A DNA stretch of 48,638 bases, from assembly GCA_015478945.1 (NCBI GenBank), contig JABUQX010088488.1, positions 5,001-53,638 of the forward strand. Reading direction: 5' to 3'. Of this stretch, positions 44,171 through 48,638 are shown in pieces (within the stretch, counting starts at the first letter, position 1; every line of letters begins with the position of its first letter). The position numbers and the translations under genes are program-made. Origin of the DNA: Trachelipus rathkii (Eukaryota; Arthropoda; Malacostraca; Isopoda; Trachelipodidae). Under the pieces are notes generated by a model. The model made no database searches, had not been told where the DNA came from, and saw only the letters and a program-made list of their open reading frames with translations.

Positions 44171-47100
44171 ATAAATAGCATAATGGTATAGCGCTATATG
44201 ATTACAAAATTTTTTAAAAATATTAGTAGTATATCAAAACGCTAAAACGCCCTAATAAATAGTGGGAAACACTAATTATAGTCCTACTAAATGCGCAAAA
44301 AGCAGTATTCAATATATTATTGGGTTGGGAGATAATATCTTCAGGTCGAAGAGGACAAATCTCTATAACACCTCGTACCCGACTGGAGACCCGGGCTCTC
44401 TCCACTTTATTACTATCGCTAGAGTACAAATGTGCGCAAAAAGGACTCTGCAAATTAATTCGAAAAGTCAAAAGACGTATAATAAAGAAGTAGATTAGAT
44501 AAAAAGGTAAATTCTAAAGTATTCGCTGTAAGCAGACATGAATCAAAGTAACACACAGAGACATCCAACTAGTATCACCATTATCTATGTACCACGAGAA
44601 AATATAGGCTATTATCACAGATAACGGAGGAGAAGCATCTGTTTCCTAGAAATTGTTGGCCAGCTCAAAAATACTGTCGTCACATTATCCCAATAGCGAG
44701 GATATTGTACCTTTCAATTTCCAATTCAGCAATATGTGTATATTTATCTACAGTTCTTTAACACACTAATTAGACAGATTTACAACAATTTTAACTAGAG
44801 TGTTCACGGGATCTTATCTACTTCGAAGTAGTCAGATCACAAAATAAAATTATAGATATAATATCAGAATGGAGAGTGCGTGCTAATACAAGACTTTTTT
44901 TTCTTTTTTTTTATGTTAAAAAGAATAAATAATAACAGACCGTCTTATATTTTCAAAATTAGATGAGTCTAACATGGCTGAAAGGAGTATAACTACATAT
45001 GGGAAAATAAGTTTATGTTTTATATATTCATCAAAAAATATATAGATAGTACAAATATAGGGATGTTTTTGTGTTAATATAAATAATAGCATTAACAAAA
45101 CAATACCACTTCATATGTTGACAACAACAATACAACTTACTAGTTAAACGTCTATCTGAGTCGGATCTCTCCTATGCCCTAATGCAATATAAATATATTA
45201 TTAATCATTATAAAATATTCAAGTGTGGAATAATTACTTAAAAATCAAGATATTTTTATGTTTCCATTGATAATGTACATAAGTTCATGATCAGATTCTA
45301 AGTAGTATGGAAAGCCAAACGAATCCAAATATCATGTCTGCATGAATAAGGAGGAAATAAAATCTGACTCAAAAAATGTTCCAAAATGTGAAAACTATCA
45401 TACTTAACTGAAGATTTTGGGGGAGATGAACAAAAAAGAGGGTTTAATTCAACCACACTAGGTAATGTTAACTTCACAAGATTATGGAACAACCATAGGA
45501 TAAACTGAAACTCACCGAGCGAACTGCGCACAACCAAGATTAGAATGTTGACTAAATACAGCGAACAACCCCTCCACGGACCCGCGGAGAAACTCCTGTG
45601 CCACAATTAAATAATATAAGGGGGATTACTACAGATCACACTTTATCTTACTAGTATAACATATATTTTACAATAATATAATATAAGAATACTATGACTT
45701 CTTTTATTGAACTCACCCTTTCAATTTCCAAGAGGCGAATCGATAAATTATTCATAACGAACATATTCCTCAACACCCATAGGTTTACCCTCAATGGGTA
45801 ATTATATTACACCTCTTCAATAAACTTTTACTGAACCAAACAAGATGGCTATCCCTTATTGACTGATGAATTGAAAAATTATCATTACGATATCAGTGTG
45901 AGTATTAAAATATTATATTCAAAACCAACAGGAACAAATATACAGAAAGTAATAATCGAAAGTTACACTTATCTAAACGACTTATAATCTAACTTGGCGA
46001 ATTACTTATTATCTCTCTTATAGCTATAGGCGACTAATAGCTAAATCATATCATATTTGTATATTAATAATGCCCAAAATTTAAACTACAAAAGTAAGGC
46101 CCTCAACTCCGAAACACAAGTAGATCGCCGAATCACAAGTGAACCCAAATAAACGAGAGAAATTGCCAGTAAGTGTACCAGAACTGATCGAATGAGAACC
46201 TTAAACTTTAACATAAAATACACATTATATTAACAATATATACACTTATAATCAAATACATTCAAAATAATAACTTAAGTAACAATTGGTGCTACAAATC
46301 ATAGACAATAGTAACATACATCTACTCACTTTATATCTCCCCTCAAAATCTAAAACTCAATAATAACCTCACTTAACTCTCCAACCACGCATTTCAGAGT
46401 AGAAAAGACGGGAGTGATAAGAGGCATGGTCATATAGCATATTTTATTTAATGTAATAGACGTATTATTAGAAAAGGACATATCAAGGATATTTACATAT
46501 ATATACTTACCAATATTAAATAATTTATTTTTATTCTTAAAAAAAAAGTATATATATATTATAGTACAAATTATTATTTATAAATTTTCTGTGCCTTAGG
46601 ACATGAACTATATGTTACTATACTTAACAGATTCTTCTCTGTTCGGGGAAACTCCATTTAATATTAATTTATAGCATCAAGATAGTACTAGAAGCTCTTT
46701 CGCTCCAATTCCACATCAGCGTAAGCCTGTACGGCAGTACAAAACCTTAATTACGCTTAGGAGATTTACCATAGCATTAGACTCATAGCAAGTTAATACA
46801 TTGATGAAATTATTCATACAGATAATGAACTTTAGAGATAAGACGAGAAAGTCTACTATAGGGTATCTCACTCAGTAGGATTAAAATTATTTGTAATATT
46901 ACTTTTTCTTTTGCACCATTATTTTATCTAATAAGATACATACATAAATGAGAAGAATAATTTTTACATTGGAAATAAATTATGGGAAAAAAATTATTAT
47001 AACGTGACTCTCATTGTACTGTACATAAGGATAGTGAACTTCGAGGAAATAGTTTTCTAGCGGTAGTAAGGACACGATATGACTCAGATCTAATGAAATA

Positions 47101-48638
47101 AAAATGATATGCAAGAATAAGCCGGAACAGTATCTTTAGGCATACATCAGCTCTGTCATTAAGCGGGCTTTCTTATTTTTTTATTTACAATATCTTGATA
47201 TACTTATGGAGGTTATTTGGCATCTATACGTATTACTCCGCCTTTATGATAAATTCTTAGTTAATGATGGATTTCTATAATATGTCGTTTCTCCATCGAC
47301 ACGATAGCTCTTCTCCAGGCCATTATAACTTGTAGAAATAAGGTATATAGGATACAAGGTCATCATCATACAGGGGCAAGATTTATCCTTGAAGCATATA
47401 GAGTTAAAATCTTGTCAGGATAGCGACACATATACAATTCTATAATAGTCACTGTATAATAGTACTCAAGAAGATATTAGGTCTATAGATTCACTAGAGA
47501 ATACCAAATCTCCACAGACAGAATCTCAAGTGATCATATATATATTCGTCTAAGATATGTTATGCTCCCAATCCTGCATCATCCTTTTATTTCATAATAT
47601 CCAACAATGTAACGGAGACCAATATGCTATAGTCTTATCATATTGTATGGTGTCTATTAGTGCCAGAGACCAATATATGGTATAAGCAAAAAGAATACTT
47701 ACCAGACACTTATATATATTCAGATAGAACACAAGGCTCTATGAAAGTTGATCAAGTCCACTAGGTAACTCTGGAACCGACAAAGAGATATTTTTATAAC
47801 TTTCGACTAATCCACTTACTGAAATAAGTACAATATATATATCTAGCATAAGTAATCGAGTTCAAATAAATAGGAGATATTAGATAAAAAAAATAAAAAT
47901 GCATCAAAATAATATTCTATCTATAAAGATAATAATTCAACAGTCAGTCTAGGAGTAAGATAGAACTAGAAAAATGATCAGATTGAGATTAAACATAACT
48001 CAATTTCACCTACGTCTTTTCAATTACTTACTCAATAGGACTCCACATAATGTTTAAAACAGCTCCCCACAATATATAACTCTAGAGAAACTTGAACTTA
48101 TACTATTTAAAACATAAAAAGAATGTTCATTTAACGTACTTATAATTCCTAATATAAATTATTTAAATTTTTACTATAGTATAAAGTAATTTACACAAAT
48201 CTATAATATCTATATTGTCAAAAATAACATTTATAATAGCTAAGCTGATATTATACGTATATAGATCTCCTTTGAAGAATATTAAACTTGATTCAATTTT
48301 AAATCTTAAATTACTATAATTCTAATATAATAACGGTAACTTAACGAATTTATTATGTTCAATTAATTATATACTCGAAATTAGTTTTAATTTTTATTTT
48401 TTAATTTTAATTTTTATTTTAAAACTTGAGTTAATTTTAGCCAAACCTATTTAACCACTATTATTTTATTTATATTATCTACCAACTTTTTAACTAAAGT
48501 TTAAAAGCGACAGTACCCAGATAATACCCTAGAATTTCTACTTTTTGAAAACATAAAAGTATTAATGAACATTTAATTTTAAATTAATTTTAGAATTTAA
48601 ATAATCAGATACATTGTAAATATTTTTAAATAATTTTA
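44171..48638. other. Unassigned AT-rich DNA to the window end
   Basis: About 4.5 kb with no recognised gene, RNA or mobile element. Open stretches at 44223-44498 (both strands) and 45298-45606 (102 codons, minus) show no motif, start context or splice structure. The last 300 bp is A/T-rich with repeated TTTTAATTTTTATTTT words near 48390-48420. Confidence 0.55.

Noticed and set aside
45298..45606. 102-codon minus-strand open frame
   Set aside because: No motif, no splice or start context, and within the range expected by chance over 48 kb.

Overview
The window reads as nuclear DNA from an animal, most likely an arthropod. The support is AT-rich, non-operonic sequence, an intron-split C2H2 zinc-finger gene, long (TA)n, (AAT)n and (CTT)n arrays, two LINE families of arthropod type, and a Tc1/mariner-superfamily transposase whose 'DFFLWG' signature is common in arthropods. 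A decapod crustacean would fit the LINE style and the density of simple repeats, but that is a guess from memory of the families. There is no bacterial, organellar or viral gene organisation.

Layout. 0-0.9 kb: (TA)n arrays around a 300-bp GC-rich, strand-symmetric hAT-like fragment. 0.9-3.5 kb: minus-strand CR1/jockey-like LINE relic A1. 3.5-14.4 kb: mostly unassigned, with a GC-rich island at 7.2-7.9 kb and a possible endonuclease scrap near 6.6 kb. 14.4-20.2 kb: very AT-rich DNA, (AAT)n, several (TA)n arrays and a GTTAC-rich patch. 20.2-21.5 kb: minus-strand relic of a second LINE family (B1). 21.5-27.2 kb: unassigned DNA, another hAT-like scrap and (TA)n. 27.2-29.9 kb: second copy of the first LINE (A2), again on the minus strand. 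30-34.4 kb: unassigned DNA and (TA)n. 34.4-35.0 kb: broken DNA transposase with one recognisable end. 35.46-40.33 kb: the only convincing host gene, a C2H2 zinc-finger protein. Its two visible exons join in phase 0, and the intron between them carries a (CTT)n tract, a plus-strand LINE (B2) and (TA)n/(GT)n. 42.85-44.05 kb: degenerate minisatellite. 44.2-48.6 kb: AT-rich DNA with no gene found.

There is no operon-like cooperation between genes. The window is a transposon graveyard around part of one zinc-finger gene. Coding relics are broken every few tens of codons by 1-nt shifts, including fingers that otherwise look conserved. Long-read assembly error may therefore contribute alongside true decay, and several 'pseudogene' calls depend on which applies. 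I did not find a convincing new biological system. The best leads are the zinc-finger array and the hAT-like patches next to (TA)n arrays.
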